Notes: generated from the sequence alone by a model not told the origin. A stretch of DNA of 64,000 nt from Mucilaginibacter lacusdianchii (GCF_009770985.1 NZ_WSRW01000002.1:558001-622000), one strand, 5' to 3'; counted from the stretch's first letter, positions 1 to 9,532 are shown. Program-made: numbers and translations.

Positions 1-252
1 CAGTGCATCTTTCCCTACCCATAGTTCAGCAAAATCGCGCGCCATAGCCAGGCAGGTTTCCTGCGTTTCGCCGGTTATCATGGGAAACGCCGAACACTCC
101 CCCACACCGGCGAAACCTGCATCGGTATGTATGCGTATTAATACATTTTGTGCATAACGCATAGTACCCGTTGCTATGGTAAACGGCTCCATAGCTATGC
201 TAAACCTGTATATATCAATATGTTTTATATAAACTTGATGCTGCAATGTCAT
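1..252 (-). CDS. Dipeptide epimerase / enolase-superfamily enzyme, N-terminal part (cut by window edge)
   Basis: The minus strand reads an open frame of 84 codons from an ATG at 250-252 to the window edge. The visible part has the N-terminal capping-domain pattern of L-Ala-D/L-Glu epimerases and mandelate racemase/muconate lactonizing enzymes: PFTIATGTMRYAQNV, then VLIRIHTDAGFAGVGECSAF, then MITGETQET. In that family these residues contact the substrate side chain, and the catalytic lysines and metal ligands lie further on, outside the window. The expected role is epimerization of dipeptides from peptidoglycan turnover. Substrate specificity cannot be read from this piece, and another MR/MLE enzyme remains possible. 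Confidence 0.75.
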   Translation of the reverse strand, partial: MTLQHQVYIKHIDIYRFSIAMEPFTIATGTMRYAQNVLIRIHTDAGFAGVGECSAFPMITGETQETCLAMARDFAELWVGKDAL

Positions 253-465
253 AATACAATATAGTATTAACTCGTTTAAATATGAATTGATGTAAAAGTT
301 TTGGCTTTATGTACAATTTTACTTCATGACTAACACAAAAACTTTATATTTGCGTTACTCTGATATATTTTTTTGTAGAACTTATCAAACTACAGCTGCT
401 CTCTTCCTGTTTTTTACTTAACCGGCACAGCAAGCTGATAAAAAATCTTTATTAAAAATAACTAC

Positions 466-1206
466 ATGGCACAAAAAGAAATGCCTGCTCAATTTGATTA
501 TAACTCAACCCGTAGTAAACTTTTATTATCTGAATACGGCCGTAATGTACAAAACATGGTTAAGTACATTGTAAATTTGCCTACAAAAGAAGAGCGTAAC
601 CGCTATGCTAATGTGGTGATAGATTTGATGGGCTTTTTAAACCCACACCTGCGGGATGTGGCTGATTTTAAGCACAAGTTATGGGACCATTTGCACATTA
701 TATCTGATTACAAGATTGATGTTGATTCGCCATATCCGGTTCCTTTGCCCGAGGCAATACATCTTAAACCAGAACCCTTAAAATATCCTAACCAGCGTAT
801 CAAATACAAGCACTATGGCAAAACCATTGAATTGATGATAGACAAGGCTCGCAACATTGAAGAGCCGGCACGCCGTCAGCATATGATACAGGCTATAGCC
901 AATTTCATGAAAATGGCCTATGTGCAATGGAACAAAGATTCGGTAAGCGATGAAAGCATATTGGCCGATTTGCGTGAACTTTCACGTGGCGAGCTGCAAC
1001 TGGAAGAAAACATAAATCTTAACCGTGTTGAATATCGTACCCCGGTACAAAACACCCGCAGCAACAATAACCAGCGGAGTAATAATAATCAGAACCGGAA
1101 TAACAACAACAATCAAAACCGCAACAACAATCCGCGGAATAACAATAACCAAAACCGCAACAACAATCAAAACCGTAGCAGCGGTGGCGGTTCACGCAAA
1201 TATTAA
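466..1206 (+). CDS. DUF4290 domain protein with Asn-rich tail
   Basis: This 246-residue cytoplasmic protein belongs by pattern to the DUF4290 family, which is conserved in Bacteroidota and has no assigned function. The conserved part covers residues 1 to about 180 and begins MPAQFDYNSTRSKLLLSEYG. The last 50 residues or so are low complexity, dominated by runs of Asn with Gln, Arg and Ser and ending SSGGGSRKY. They are encoded by degenerate repeats of aac/aat/caa codons. Such a tail is probably disordered, and the Arg residues could let it bind nucleic acid, but that is inference. It lies upstream of murA, separated by a hairpin, so the two are probably separate units. Confidence 0.85.
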   Translation: MAQKEMPAQFDYNSTRSKLLLSEYGRNVQNMVKYIVNLPTKEERNRYANVVIDLMGFLNPHLRDVADFKHKLWDHLHIISDYKIDVDSPYPVPLPEAIHLKPEPLKYPNQRIKYKHYGKTIELMIDKARNIEEPARRQHMIQAIANFMKMAYVQWNKDSVSDESILADLRELSRGELQLEENINLNRVEYRTPVQNTRSNNNQRSNNNQNRNNNNNQNRNNNPRNNNNQNRNNNQNRSSGGGSRKY

Positions 1207-1222
1207 TAAGAAATAAAACAAG

Positions 1223-1290
1223 CAAGAGCCAAGAATCAGGAATCTGTTGATGAGTAATCACTAATAGGTCTTGAATCTTGGCTCTTGTTT
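1223..1290 (+). terminator. Hairpin terminator after the DUF4290 gene
   Basis: Two 16-nt arms (1223-1238 and 1272-1287) are complementary with one mismatch, centred on CAAGAGCCAAGA and TCTTGGCTCTTG. A T-rich tail follows. The loop is long (33 nt). Confidence 0.5.
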
Positions 1291-1366
1291 ATTGCATCTC
1301 ATTTAAACATCTTTGCAAAAATTTTAAGACACAATTGTGTTTGTTTAACACCGATTATAATTCGAT

Positions 1367-2674
1367 ATGAAAAATGCTTTTGAGATTAATGGTGGAAAAC
1401 CTTTAAAAGGCGAAATTATACCACAGGGCGCTAAAAACGAGGCCTTGCAAATACTTTCGGCCGTGCTGTTAACCAGCGAAAAGATGACCATCAGCAATAT
1501 TCCTGATATTAAAGATGTTAACAAGCTGATAGAGCTTTTGGGCGATATGGGCGTAAAAGTAGAACGTCTTTCGGCTGATACTTACACTTTTGAAGCTGCC
1601 AATATCAACCTGGATTTCTTTCAGTCTGATGTTTTTAAAGCTAAAGGCGGTAGCTTAAGGGGTTCTATCATGATTGTTGGCCCATTGCTGGCCCGTTTTG
1701 GTAAAGCAGCTATACCTAAACCGGGGGGTGATAAAATTGGTCGCCGTAGATTGGATACCCACTTTTTGGGTTTTGAAAAACTGGGTGCTAAATTCAACTA
1801 CAATCCCGAAGACGGCTTTTTTAATGTAGATGCTACCGACCTGCAAGGCACTTACATTTTGTTGGACGAAGCCTCGGTAACCGGTACAGCCAACATTGTA
1901 ATGGCGGCTGTTTTGGCTAAAGGTACCACCACCATTTACAACGCGGCTTGCGAACCTTACCTGCAGCAGCTTTGTAAAATGCTGAACCGTATGGGCGCCA
2001 AAATTAGCGGCATTGGCTCAAACCTGTTAACCATTGAGGGCGTAACCGAACTGAAAGGCACCGAACACCGCATGCTGCCCGATATGATTGAGATTGGCTC
2101 ATTCATAGGCTTAGCAGCCATGACTGGTTCTGAAATCACCATTAAAGACGTACAGTATAAAGAACTGGGTATTATCCCGGATGTGTTCCGCCGTTTAGGT
2201 ATTAAACTGGAGTTACGTGGCGACGATATCTACATTCCGGCGCAAGACCATTATGAAATTGAAACGTTTATTGACGGTTCTATCATGACTATTGCCGATG
2301 CACCATGGCCAGGCTTTACTCCAGATTTGTTGAGCATTGTGCTGGTAGTAGCTATACAGGCTAAAGGCTCGGTATTAATTCATCAAAAAATGTTCGAAAG
2401 CCGTTTGTTCTTTGTTGATAAACTGCTGGATATGGGCGCGCAAATTATCTTGTGCGATCCGCATCGTGCTACCGTTATCGGTTTGAACAAGCAGGTGCAA
2501 CTGCGCGGCATTTCCATGACGTCGCCAGATATCCGAGCCGGTGTATCCTTGTTAATTGCAGCACTGTCGGCACAAGGCAAGTCAACTATCTATAATATTG
2601 AGCAGATTGAACGCGGGTATCAGCACATCGATGAGCGTTTGAGAGCCCTGGGCGCAGATATTGTGCGTATCTAA
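1367..2674 (+). CDS. murA: UDP-N-acetylglucosamine 1-carboxyvinyltransferase (MurA)
   Basis: MurA transfers enolpyruvate from PEP to UDP-GlcNAc, the first committed step of peptidoglycan synthesis in the cytoplasm. The 435-residue protein has the usual family length. It carries the N-terminal GAKNEAL motif (about residues 21-27) with the catalytic Lys-Asn pair, and the flexible loop PGGDKIGRRRLD at about 119-130. In E. coli this loop holds the PEP-reactive Cys115, the target of fosfomycin. Here the aligned residue is Asp122, as in chlamydial and mycobacterial MurA, which are naturally fosfomycin-insensitive. The gene stands alone and ends in a strong terminator. Confidence 0.95.
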   Translation: MKNAFEINGGKPLKGEIIPQGAKNEALQILSAVLLTSEKMTISNIPDIKDVNKLIELLGDMGVKVERLSADTYTFEAANINLDFFQSDVFKAKGGSLRGSIMIVGPLLARFGKAAIPKPGGDKIGRRRLDTHFLGFEKLGAKFNYNPEDGFFNVDATDLQGTYILLDEASVTGTANIVMAAVLAKGTTTIYNAACEPYLQQLCKMLNRMGAKISGIGSNLLTIEGVTELKGTEHRMLPDMIEIGSFIGLAAMTGSEITIKDVQYKELGIIPDVFRRLGIKLELRGDDIYIPAQDHYEIETFIDGSIMTIADAPWPGFTPDLLSIVLVVAIQAKGSVLIHQKMFESRLFFVDKLLDMGAQIILCDPHRATVIGLNKQVQLRGISMTSPDIRAGVSLLIAALSAQGKSTIYNIEQIERGYQHIDERLRALGADIVRI

Positions 2675-2706
2675 TATTTTAATAATAAGCTTTACTTTAC
2701 AATATG

Positions 2707-2740
2707 CCACCACTATTATTCAATATAGTGGTGGTTTTTT
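2707..2740 (+). terminator. Rho-independent terminator of murA
   Basis: A perfect 10-bp stem CCACCACTAT / ATAGTGGTGG (2707-2716 and 2725-2734) has an 8-nt loop and is followed directly by six T. Confidence 0.9.
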
Positions 2741-2797
2741 ATTTAAAAAGATGTAACCTTAACTATGAATTAATCGTAAAGCGTCACAATATATCTG

Positions 2798-4024
2798 ATG
2801 CTGAACTCTACACTAAAATTATATAGAAATGCATACCGCGGGCTTTCCCGCCATAGCTGGTACCTGGCGCTGGTAATGCTGGTTAACCGTAGCGGCACTA
2901 TGGTTATTCCTTTCATGACCATTTATTGTACGCAGCAGCTCCATTTCAGTATAAGTCAGGCTGGTATTGTGATGGCATTATTTGGCGCAGGTGCATTAGC
3001 AGGCGGTTTTATTGGCGGCAAAATAACCGACCGCCATGGGTTTTACGATGTTCAGATAGGCGCTTTATTAACTGGTGGCTTATTGTTCTTATTACTCGGC
3101 CAGCAACAAAGTTTTATTCATATTTGTATAGTTACATTTGTGCTAAGCCTTTGCAACGAGTCTTTCCGCCCGGCTAACTCTACAGCCGTAGCTTATTATA
3201 GTACTGATGCCACACGCACCCGCTCTTATTCATTAAACAGACTTGCCGTTAATTTAGGTTGGGCCTGCGGGGGTGCCTTGGGTGGATTTTTAGCTTCCAT
3301 AGACTACCATTTATTGTTTTGGGTTGATGGCTGCACCAATATCTTATCAGCTTTGCTGCTGCTAAAGTTAATGCCACGCTCATCTTACAAAAAGCCGCAT
3401 CAAAACCAATTGGTATTGATAGACAGCTCTACCTCGGCATATCGCGATAGTAAATACCTCATTTTTATTGCGCTTACCGCGGTGTTTGGTACCTGCTTTT
3501 TTCAGCTTTTTACTATGCAGCCAGTTTTCTATAAAACACTATGGCACTTTAGCGAACGTTTTATCGGCTTTTTAATGGCCTTAAACGGTTTACTTATTAT
3601 TGCTTTTGAAATGGTTATAGTGCATAAGCTGGAAGGCAAGAAACATGCACTGCATTACATTAGCACCGGTATATTGGTTACGGGCATTGGCTTTGTGTTT
3701 TTAAACGCAATGCACCCGGCCATTTGGGTTGCCTTGCTGGTAGTATTGCTTATAACTTTAGGCGAGATACTAAGCATGCCTTTCATGAACGCATTTTGGA
3801 TTGTACGCACCAATGCGGGCAACCGCGGACAGTACGCCGGATTATATTCCATGGCATGGTCTGGCGCACAAATTATTGCACCAGCTTTGGGGAGCCAACT
3901 TATCTTATTTGGTGGCTTTAATTTGCTTTGGTGGGTGCTGGGTGGTGCTTGTTTAGTATCAGCCATTGGCTTTATCTGGTTATATCAGTTCAGCGTGCGT
4001 AAAGAATCTGCTTTGGCTATTTAG
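2798..4024 (+). CDS. MFS transporter
   Basis: This 408-residue integral membrane protein has about 12 hydrophobic segments spread over its length. The major-facilitator loop motif between helices 2 and 3 is visible as GGKITDRHG (about residues 74-82). The pattern resembles multidrug or small-molecule exporters of the MFS, with an acidic/basic cytoplasmic loop and a Gly-rich helix 1-2 region (LFGAGALAGGFIGG). The substrate cannot be told from sequence. The gene is monocistronic, ends with TAG, and is followed by a separate HAD gene 88 bp downstream. Confidence 0.85.
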   Translation: MLNSTLKLYRNAYRGLSRHSWYLALVMLVNRSGTMVIPFMTIYCTQQLHFSISQAGIVMALFGAGALAGGFIGGKITDRHGFYDVQIGALLTGGLLFLLLGQQQSFIHICIVTFVLSLCNESFRPANSTAVAYYSTDATRTRSYSLNRLAVNLGWACGGALGGFLASIDYHLLFWVDGCTNILSALLLLKLMPRSSYKKPHQNQLVLIDSSTSAYRDSKYLIFIALTAVFGTCFFQLFTMQPVFYKTLWHFSERFIGFLMALNGLLIIAFEMVIVHKLEGKKHALHYISTGILVTGIGFVFLNAMHPAIWVALLVVLLITLGEILSMPFMNAFWIVRTNAGNRGQYAGLYSMAWSGAQIIAPALGSQLILFGGFNLLWWVLGGACLVSAIGFIWLYQFSVRKESALAI

Positions 4025-4112
4025 GTTTTTTCATTAGTCGCCTACTTATTATTCCCTTATTTCTAAAACCGCAGGTGTTAATGCCTGTTACATCATTTCT
4101 AAATATACAGAA

Positions 4113-4748
4113 ATGATAAAAGCTTTAATTTTAGATTTAGACAATACCATCTATCCGGTTGAATCAATTGGTAAAGAATTATTTAAGCCTTTATATGATT
4201 TGATGGATGAATATAAAAGCGAAGTTGGCGAAGATCAATTAGAAAAAGCCAAACAAGAATTACTAAAAAAAGCTTACCAAAAGGTTGCTGATGCACACAA
4301 CTTTCCACAGGAACTGATAGAAAGAGGTGTTACCATGTTGCGCGATCTTACTTACGAAGGTCCCATGCAGCCATTTGCAGATTATGCCTACCTGCAACAA
4401 CTCAAAGCCGAAAAATTTTTAGTGACCATGGGCTTTACCAAAATGCAGTGGCGCAAGGTGGATTTGCTTGACTTGCGAAAAGATTACAAAGAAGTAATAG
4501 TAAACGACCCAGACAAAACAGAGGCTACCAAGAAAGAGGTTTTCCAGGATATTCTGCAAAAGTATGGCTATCAACCACAAGAGGTAATAGCTATCGGCGA
4601 CGATCCCGACTCGGAGATTAAAGCCGCTAAAGACTTGGGCATTGCAACCATATTATACGATCACAAAGGAGAATTTCAGATAGACCAAGCCGATTTCAAA
4701 ATAGCCAGCTTTGAAGAATTAGGATCGTTACCTATCGAACTAAGCTGA
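4113..4748 (+). CDS. HAD-superfamily hydrolase
   Basis: The 211-residue soluble protein starts with the HAD nucleophile motif DLDNT (residues 8-12), where the first Asp forms the phospho-enzyme and the second is the acid/base. A helical cap follows, then motif II around LVTMGFTK, and motif IV GDDPDSEIKAAKDLG near the C-terminus, which holds the Mg2+-binding acids. It is probably a phosphatase of the subfamily I type acting on a small phosphorylated metabolite. The substrate is unknown. It converges on the DinB gene with only 7 bp between the stop codons. Confidence 0.85.
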   Translation: MIKALILDLDNTIYPVESIGKELFKPLYDLMDEYKSEVGEDQLEKAKQELLKKAYQKVADAHNFPQELIERGVTMLRDLTYEGPMQPFADYAYLQQLKAEKFLVTMGFTKMQWRKVDLLDLRKDYKEVIVNDPDKTEATKKEVFQDILQKYGYQPQEVIAIGDDPDSEIKAAKDLGIATILYDHKGEFQIDQADFKIASFEELGSLPIELS

Positions 4749-4755
4749 GTCGTTA

Positions 4756-5268
4756 TCAAAACTCAGCCACTAAAATTCTAACCGTTACCAGCAACTGCCC
4801 CAAATGCCGCATGGTATGCTCGGCAGAGTGCGTATACAATCCTAACATGGTAGACGGAACCTGTGCCCGGCCAACGCCGCGCACATCGGTTAATTCACTT
4901 TCTTTCACTTGGCGCAGTTGATTCAAGGCGATGTCAACTTGCCGGCTGAATTTTTCAACCAGATTATTTACTTCGTCGGGATTACCGGTAGGTTTACCTT
5001 CGGCCTGTAATGCCTGTTGTTGTGCTTCATCTAAGGCTTCGGCCCTGGCGTAAGTAAATAGCCGGTCTAGTACGCCGGTTAGATGCTGTAAATGAAAACC
5101 TGGTGAAGCCATTCCAGCAACTTTTTGCCATAGCTTTTCGGCCGGGAAACCAGCCATCAGTTCCTGCACTTCTTCACAAGCTTGCAATAAAGCATGAGCT
5201 ACAGGTTGTACCAACGGTGGCATATCAGGCAACGGCCCACGCAGCCAAACTTCGGGTTTATTACTCAT
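4756..5268 (-). CDS. DinB family protein
   Basis: This 170-residue protein has the four-helix DinB-like fold signature: a His in LQHLTGVLDRLFTYA (about residues 57-71) and the paired His in HSAEHTMRHLGQLLVTVRI near the C-terminus. In the family three His residues bind a divalent metal, and members include thiol-dependent transferases and many proteins of unknown role. Nothing in the neighbourhood narrows the function. It is monocistronic and convergent with the HAD gene. Confidence 0.8.
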   Translation of the reverse strand: MSNKPEVWLRGPLPDMPPLVQPVAHALLQACEEVQELMAGFPAEKLWQKVAGMASPGFHLQHLTGVLDRLFTYARAEALDEAQQQALQAEGKPTGNPDEVNNLVEKFSRQVDIALNQLRQVKESELTDVRGVGRAQVPSTMLGLYTHSAEHTMRHLGQLLVTVRILVAEF

Positions 5269-5443
5269 ACAATGTTTTTTAAATTCAGATACCTACTTAG
5301 CATGTATAGCGTCTGCAGAAGCGAATATAGGTTTTTAACATCCAGCACAAAATTACCGCTCCATAATTCACTTTTGTTGACGATGTAATGATTGTATCTA
5401 AATGTTTTACAGAACATAAGCTTGCCATACCTGTATATGAATT

Positions 5444-7003
5444 ATGAAGAAAATTTATTTCCCCGTAGTTTTTTCTCTCCTGATTTGCGGCTTCATTACA
5501 GCAAATGCACAGGTGATAACCGGCCCTAAGAATGAGAAGTTTGGCGTTCGTGTTGTGGCCGATAAGTTGAGCGATCCGTGGGAGGTTGCATACGGGCCTG
5601 ATAAACATTTATGGATAACAGAAGCCCACGGTTACCGTGTTAGCCGTATCAATCCGGCAAATGGTACCAAAACGGTTTTATTAGATTTATCTGCCGAGCG
5701 GCAATTTCCTCGTTATGATAAATTGCCTAAATCCGTTAGTGGCGGAAAGCCCTGGCCGCAGGGCGGGTTAATGGGGATGGCTTTGCATCCGCAGCTGCTA
5801 TCGGGCCAGCCCTACGTTTATCTTATCTATGTATATAAATTTGCCGGGGCTGATAGTGCAGGCAATGGTTGCAAGATAAATAGTGGCGGATGCTTTTTTA
5901 CTGCCCGAATTGTACGATATGAATACAATATCAAACAGCAAAAGCTTATTAACGCTACAACCGTTTGCGACAGCATACCAGCCAGTAGCGATCACAATGG
6001 CGGCAGACTTACTATAGCACCGGTAAACGGCAAAAGCTACCTTTTTTATTCAATAGGGGATTTGGGCGCAGGGCAGTTTGGTAATGGTGGCAGGCCCAAC
6101 CACGCGCAGGACAAAAATATATATGAAGGAAAGATTCTGCGATTTAACTTGACAGCAGACCAAGATGCCCATTATACAGACCAATGGATACCAAACGATA
6201 ATCCGTTTAATGGCGCTAAACAAAACGCTGTATGGAGCTATGGGCACCGTAACCCGCAAGGGTTGAGTTATGCTGTAATTAACGGTATAGGCCGGCTTTA
6301 CTCATCCGAACATGGCCCCTACTCGGATGACGAAATTAACATCATCGAAAAAGGAAAAAATTATGGCCACCCGCTGATCATCGGCTATGCCGACAATAAT
6401 TACAACGGTTTGGCTGCAAGCGTATCAGACAATGCTGCTTTACCGGGCGTTTGGCATACCACCTACCCGCTGATTGAAAACGAGCAAAATAACGCACGGC
6501 AAATAGGTGCAGACTATCGTGATCCGATCAAAACATTATATCCGTTAACCAACAGCTTTCTTACAGACTTTTTTAACAAAACAAAAAGTGGTGCTGATGG
6601 CGGCGAGTGGCAGTCTGAAGCACCGAGCAGTATTGAAATTTATACATCCAACACTATACCCGGCTGGAAAAACTCCGTGCTACTGCCTTGTTTAAAGGGC
6701 AAAAAGCTGGTACGGCTACAATTAAATGCAGCTGGAAATAAAGTTATCAGTGATACCATAAATTATTTTAAAGGAGATGTGCGGTACCGGGATATTGCTA
6801 TATCGCCCGATGGTGGGCGGTTGTATTTAACAGTAGATAGCACCTCGGTAACATCCGGCCCTTCAGAGCAAAATCCAGAAAAGACCACATACAGGGGCTG
6901 TGTACTGGAGTTTTCATATCAGGGACAAAGCAATAAGAACACGCCGGCTAGTAAAACCAATCTACCGGCTAAAGTTCCTCAACGTAAACGCGAATCTGAG
7001 TAA
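5444..7003 (+). CDS. PQQ-dependent sugar dehydrogenase (GSDH family), secreted
   Basis: The 519-residue protein begins with a clear signal peptide (hydrophobic residues 4-20, cleavage likely after TANA). A six-bladed beta-propeller of the glucose/sorbosone dehydrogenase family follows. Recognisable family blocks are LSDPWEVAYGPDKHLWITE near the start, GGLMGMALHPQ, SSDHNGGRLTI with the catalytic-type His, and WSYGHRNPQGLSY. In the family the enzyme oxidizes aldoses in the periplasm using PQQ, bound by Arg, Lys and His residues in these blocks. The C-terminal 30 residues are Lys/Pro-rich and probably disordered. The actual sugar is not predictable. Confidence 0.88.
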   Translation: MKKIYFPVVFSLLICGFITANAQVITGPKNEKFGVRVVADKLSDPWEVAYGPDKHLWITEAHGYRVSRINPANGTKTVLLDLSAERQFPRYDKLPKSVSGGKPWPQGGLMGMALHPQLLSGQPYVYLIYVYKFAGADSAGNGCKINSGGCFFTARIVRYEYNIKQQKLINATTVCDSIPASSDHNGGRLTIAPVNGKSYLFYSIGDLGAGQFGNGGRPNHAQDKNIYEGKILRFNLTADQDAHYTDQWIPNDNPFNGAKQNAVWSYGHRNPQGLSYAVINGIGRLYSSEHGPYSDDEINIIEKGKNYGHPLIIGYADNNYNGLAASVSDNAALPGVWHTTYPLIENEQNNARQIGADYRDPIKTLYPLTNSFLTDFFNKTKSGADGGEWQSEAPSSIEIYTSNTIPGWKNSVLLPCLKGKKLVRLQLNAAGNKVISDTINYFKGDVRYRDIAISPDGGRLYLTVDSTSVTSGPSEQNPEKTTYRGCVLEFSYQGQSNKNTPASKTNLPAKVPQRKRESE

Positions 7004-7122
7004 GCTTTATGTGTAGGTGAAGCTTAACTCATTATAAATTAGTTGTTATTTTAAGTATTGGTATAGCTATTGCTTATCAGGAGTATAAAATTCATCTACA
7101 TATGATACTTGATACTATAAAA

Positions 7123-8646
7123 ATGTCTAAAGCAAAGTGGCCGCTGTTTCTGCTGGCCCTTTGCGCCTTCTTTACTATAACCATCGAGAGCTGTAAACGA
7201 ACCAAGCGTTCGGACATGGCCCAAACCATTTACAAGGTTAACAAAAACAAGGCTTTCAATAAAGTTACGCCCGAGGGTTTTACCCCTATCTTTCAAAAGG
7301 TACTGGCCGAAAAAAAATCTAAGCTTGCCAACCCGCAATTGATTACCAGTTTTTATGAGCAGAATGGTTATGATCCGGTTCTGCTATTAGACCACATGGA
7401 AGGTGAAGACTTAAAATCACTGGCTAACTATCTGCAGCATGCAGACGACCATGGTATTGATCCGCGTGTTTTTCAAGCACAACAGGTAACCGACTTGGTG
7501 AACAAATTTTATAGCAAAAACGCTATTAAAAACGCAGATGAAGCGTATCAAAACATGGCCGAACTGGAAGTGATGCTGGCTAATTCGTTAATTAACTACT
7601 CTAATGCTTTACAGTATGGATTGATTAGTCCGCGTAAAATTTATGCGCGCTATTACACCGAAACTAAACGACCTGACAGCATATCGATGAAACGGGTATT
7701 TGGTATTTCGAAATTAAAAACCTTTTTGGACAGCATACAGCCTAAAGACAAGCAATACGTAGCCTTACAAAAAGCGCTAAAAACCCGTGTACAAGTGCCC
7801 GGTAAATCAGCTGAGGAATCTGACCGCATACTGAAAGTAAATTTGGAACGCTTACGCTGGAAAAATAAGCCAACGCAAAACCAGTATGTAATCGTAAACA
7901 TTCCGGACTACACACTGAATGTTGTAAAAGATGGAAAATCTGTTATAAACATGAAAGTGTGCGTAGGCCAAGGCCGCAACATGGACCGGGCAGACAATTT
8001 GGTAGAATACGACGAAAGCGACAAAGTAGACAGACCATTCTCACGCGAAACACCGCAGTTGAACAGTATGATTTATTCGGCGCAAGTAAACCCCGTTTGG
8101 AATATACCTGAAAGTATTGCCAGCAAAGAGATTGTAAAACATGCGGCAGCCGACCCTTACTATCTATCGAACGAAAATATCGACGTTTATAAAGACGGCA
8201 AAAAAGTAGAAGACCCGGAAACCATTGACTGGGCATCTGCTGGAGAAGGTTATTCTTTCAAACAACAGCCTGGTGATAACAACGCCTTAGGTAAAATCAA
8301 ATTCCTGTTTAAGAATAAAAGCGCTGTTTACTTGCACGACACCCCAGCCAAACTGGCATTCAACAAAACGATGCGTGCTGTTAGCCATGGTTGTGTACGT
8401 GTTGAGCGGCCGATTGATTTAGCCCAAGTGTTATTTGGCAACGGCCAAAAGTTTGAAACCGCTAAAAACGCTATCGAAGCGAAAGAAACTGAGCCAACAG
8501 ACTTATCGTTATCACCCAAAATGCCGGTATATATTACTTACGTAACCTGCTGGCTGGACGATTCTGGAACCCTGCAATTTAGGCCAGACGTTTACGGCTT
8601 GGACATTGTATTATTCGCCCACATGAACAAATACCTGACTGCTTAA
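7123..8646 (+). CDS. L,D-transpeptidase (YkuD) with extended N-terminal region
   Basis: This periplasmic L,D-transpeptidase is expected to make 3-3 crosslinks in peptidoglycan or attach partners to it. The start at 7123 is preferred because a hydrophobic signal sequence follows at once (AKWPLFLLALCAFF). An in-frame ATG at 7102 is also possible. The C-terminal catalytic domain has the YkuD signature SHGCVRVERP, with the nucleophilic Cys near residue 424 of 507 and the catalytic His earlier in YLHDTPAK. The roughly 200-residue N-terminal part matches the helical scaffold domain of YcbB/LdtD-type enzymes. It converges with a second, unrelated-subfamily L,D-transpeptidase gene across a shared palindromic terminator. 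Confidence 0.9.
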   Translation: MSKAKWPLFLLALCAFFTITIESCKRTKRSDMAQTIYKVNKNKAFNKVTPEGFTPIFQKVLAEKKSKLANPQLITSFYEQNGYDPVLLLDHMEGEDLKSLANYLQHADDHGIDPRVFQAQQVTDLVNKFYSKNAIKNADEAYQNMAELEVMLANSLINYSNALQYGLISPRKIYARYYTETKRPDSISMKRVFGISKLKTFLDSIQPKDKQYVALQKALKTRVQVPGKSAEESDRILKVNLERLRWKNKPTQNQYVIVNIPDYTLNVVKDGKSVINMKVCVGQGRNMDRADNLVEYDESDKVDRPFSRETPQLNSMIYSAQVNPVWNIPESIASKEIVKHAAADPYYLSNENIDVYKDGKKVEDPETIDWASAGEGYSFKQQPGDNNALGKIKFLFKNKSAVYLHDTPAKLAFNKTMRAVSHGCVRVERPIDLAQVLFGNGQKFETAKNAIEAKETEPTDLSLSPKMPVYITYVTCWLDDSGTLQFRPDVYGLDIVLFAHMNKYLTA

Positions 8647-8651
8647 GCGGT

Positions 8652-8709
8652 TAACTATATAAAATAAAAGGCCCGGTAAATTTACCGGGCCTTTTATTTT
8701 ATATAGTTA
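8652..8709. terminator. Perfect 58-bp palindrome acting as bidirectional terminator
   Basis: The two 29-nt halves are exact reverse complements, centred at 8680/8681. The GC-rich core is GGCCCGGTAAA/TTTACCGGGCC, flanked by A/T tracts on both sides, so a hairpin plus T-tract forms in either direction. It lies between two convergent genes and should terminate both. Confidence 0.93.
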
Positions 8710-8716
8710 TTATGAC

Positions 8717-9532
8717 TTATAAAGCAGCTCTTAACACTTGCTGAGTGCTGTTAGTATCAGCAGCCGCAAAGCTGTTCATAAAAGTGTTATCTAAGTATTT
8801 AGAAGTATAAGTATTGCTGTTGGCATTAATGAACAGCATATTTTTACCTTTAATCATGTCAATAATCTGACCACATACTTCTGGCGATACAGCAGGGCAA
8901 CCATAGCTGCGGCCTAAACGGCCTAGTTGATTGATAGTGTTTTGACACACATAATCGGCAGCGTGTAATACCACGGCACGAGCACGGGCATTGCTGTTAA
9001 AGCCAGCATCCATACCGTCTAATTTTAATGAACGGCCATGTTTACCGTAGTAAATACCATCAGTTACATAAAAGCCTAAACTGCTTTGATGCGAGTTTTC
9101 ATTGTTTGAAAACTGAGTTGCCATCTCATCACCACTACCTTGTCCGTGGGCTACCCAAGTATTCAGCACTAATTGTTTTTTCAATAAATCAACTATCCAC
9201 ATACGTTTGGTACGGCTTGATTTATTGAAATCCACTATAGTTATTACCGAGCTGTTATCACTTAACCTGTGGTTTTGTTTTAAATTATAATAACCGGTAA
9301 CAGCCTTTTCAAAAACATTAAAATCCAAACCTGATGCAATCAGGTTAGCAGATTGATAAATATCGTTAACATACCCGCTAAAAGCGTTTACAGCGGTTAA
9401 TTTTTTTGCGGTAACTGTTGTTTTAGCATTAGATACAAACGTGTTTTTATCTGCATTTGCAGTACGCCAGCTAATAGCGATGATCGAGATACCTAAGATG
9501 ATGCTTGAAATCCACCCAAATTGTTTTCTCAT
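8717..9532 (-). CDS. Murein L,D-transpeptidase catalytic domain protein (YkuD_2 type)
   Basis: The 271-residue exported protein has an N-terminal membrane/signal segment (IISSIILGISIIAISW is within residues 9-25). It carries the catalytic block GRLGRSYGCPAVSPEVC near residues 204-220, with the nucleophilic Cys at about 212. This is the YkuD_2 variant of the L,D-transpeptidase fold, in which SYGCPA replaces SHGCIR. A His in VVLHAADYV would complete the active site. The likely role is peptidoglycan crosslinking or trimming in the periplasm. It shares the palindromic terminator with the upstream, convergent YkuD enzyme. Confidence 0.85.
   Translation of the reverse strand: MRKQFGWISSIILGISIIAISWRTANADKNTFVSNAKTTVTAKKLTAVNAFSGYVNDIYQSANLIASGLDFNVFEKAVTGYYNLKQNHRLSDNSSVITIVDFNKSSRTKRMWIVDLLKKQLVLNTWVAHGQGSGDEMATQFSNNENSHQSSLGFYVTDGIYYGKHGRSLKLDGMDAGFNSNARARAVVLHAADYVCQNTINQLGRLGRSYGCPAVSPEVCGQIIDMIKGKNMLFINANSNTYTSKYLDNTFMNSFAAADTNSTQQVLRAAL

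Noticed and set aside
982..1261. Several antisense frames opposite the Asn-rich tail
   Set aside because: They are products of the repetitive aac/aat codons of the true gene.
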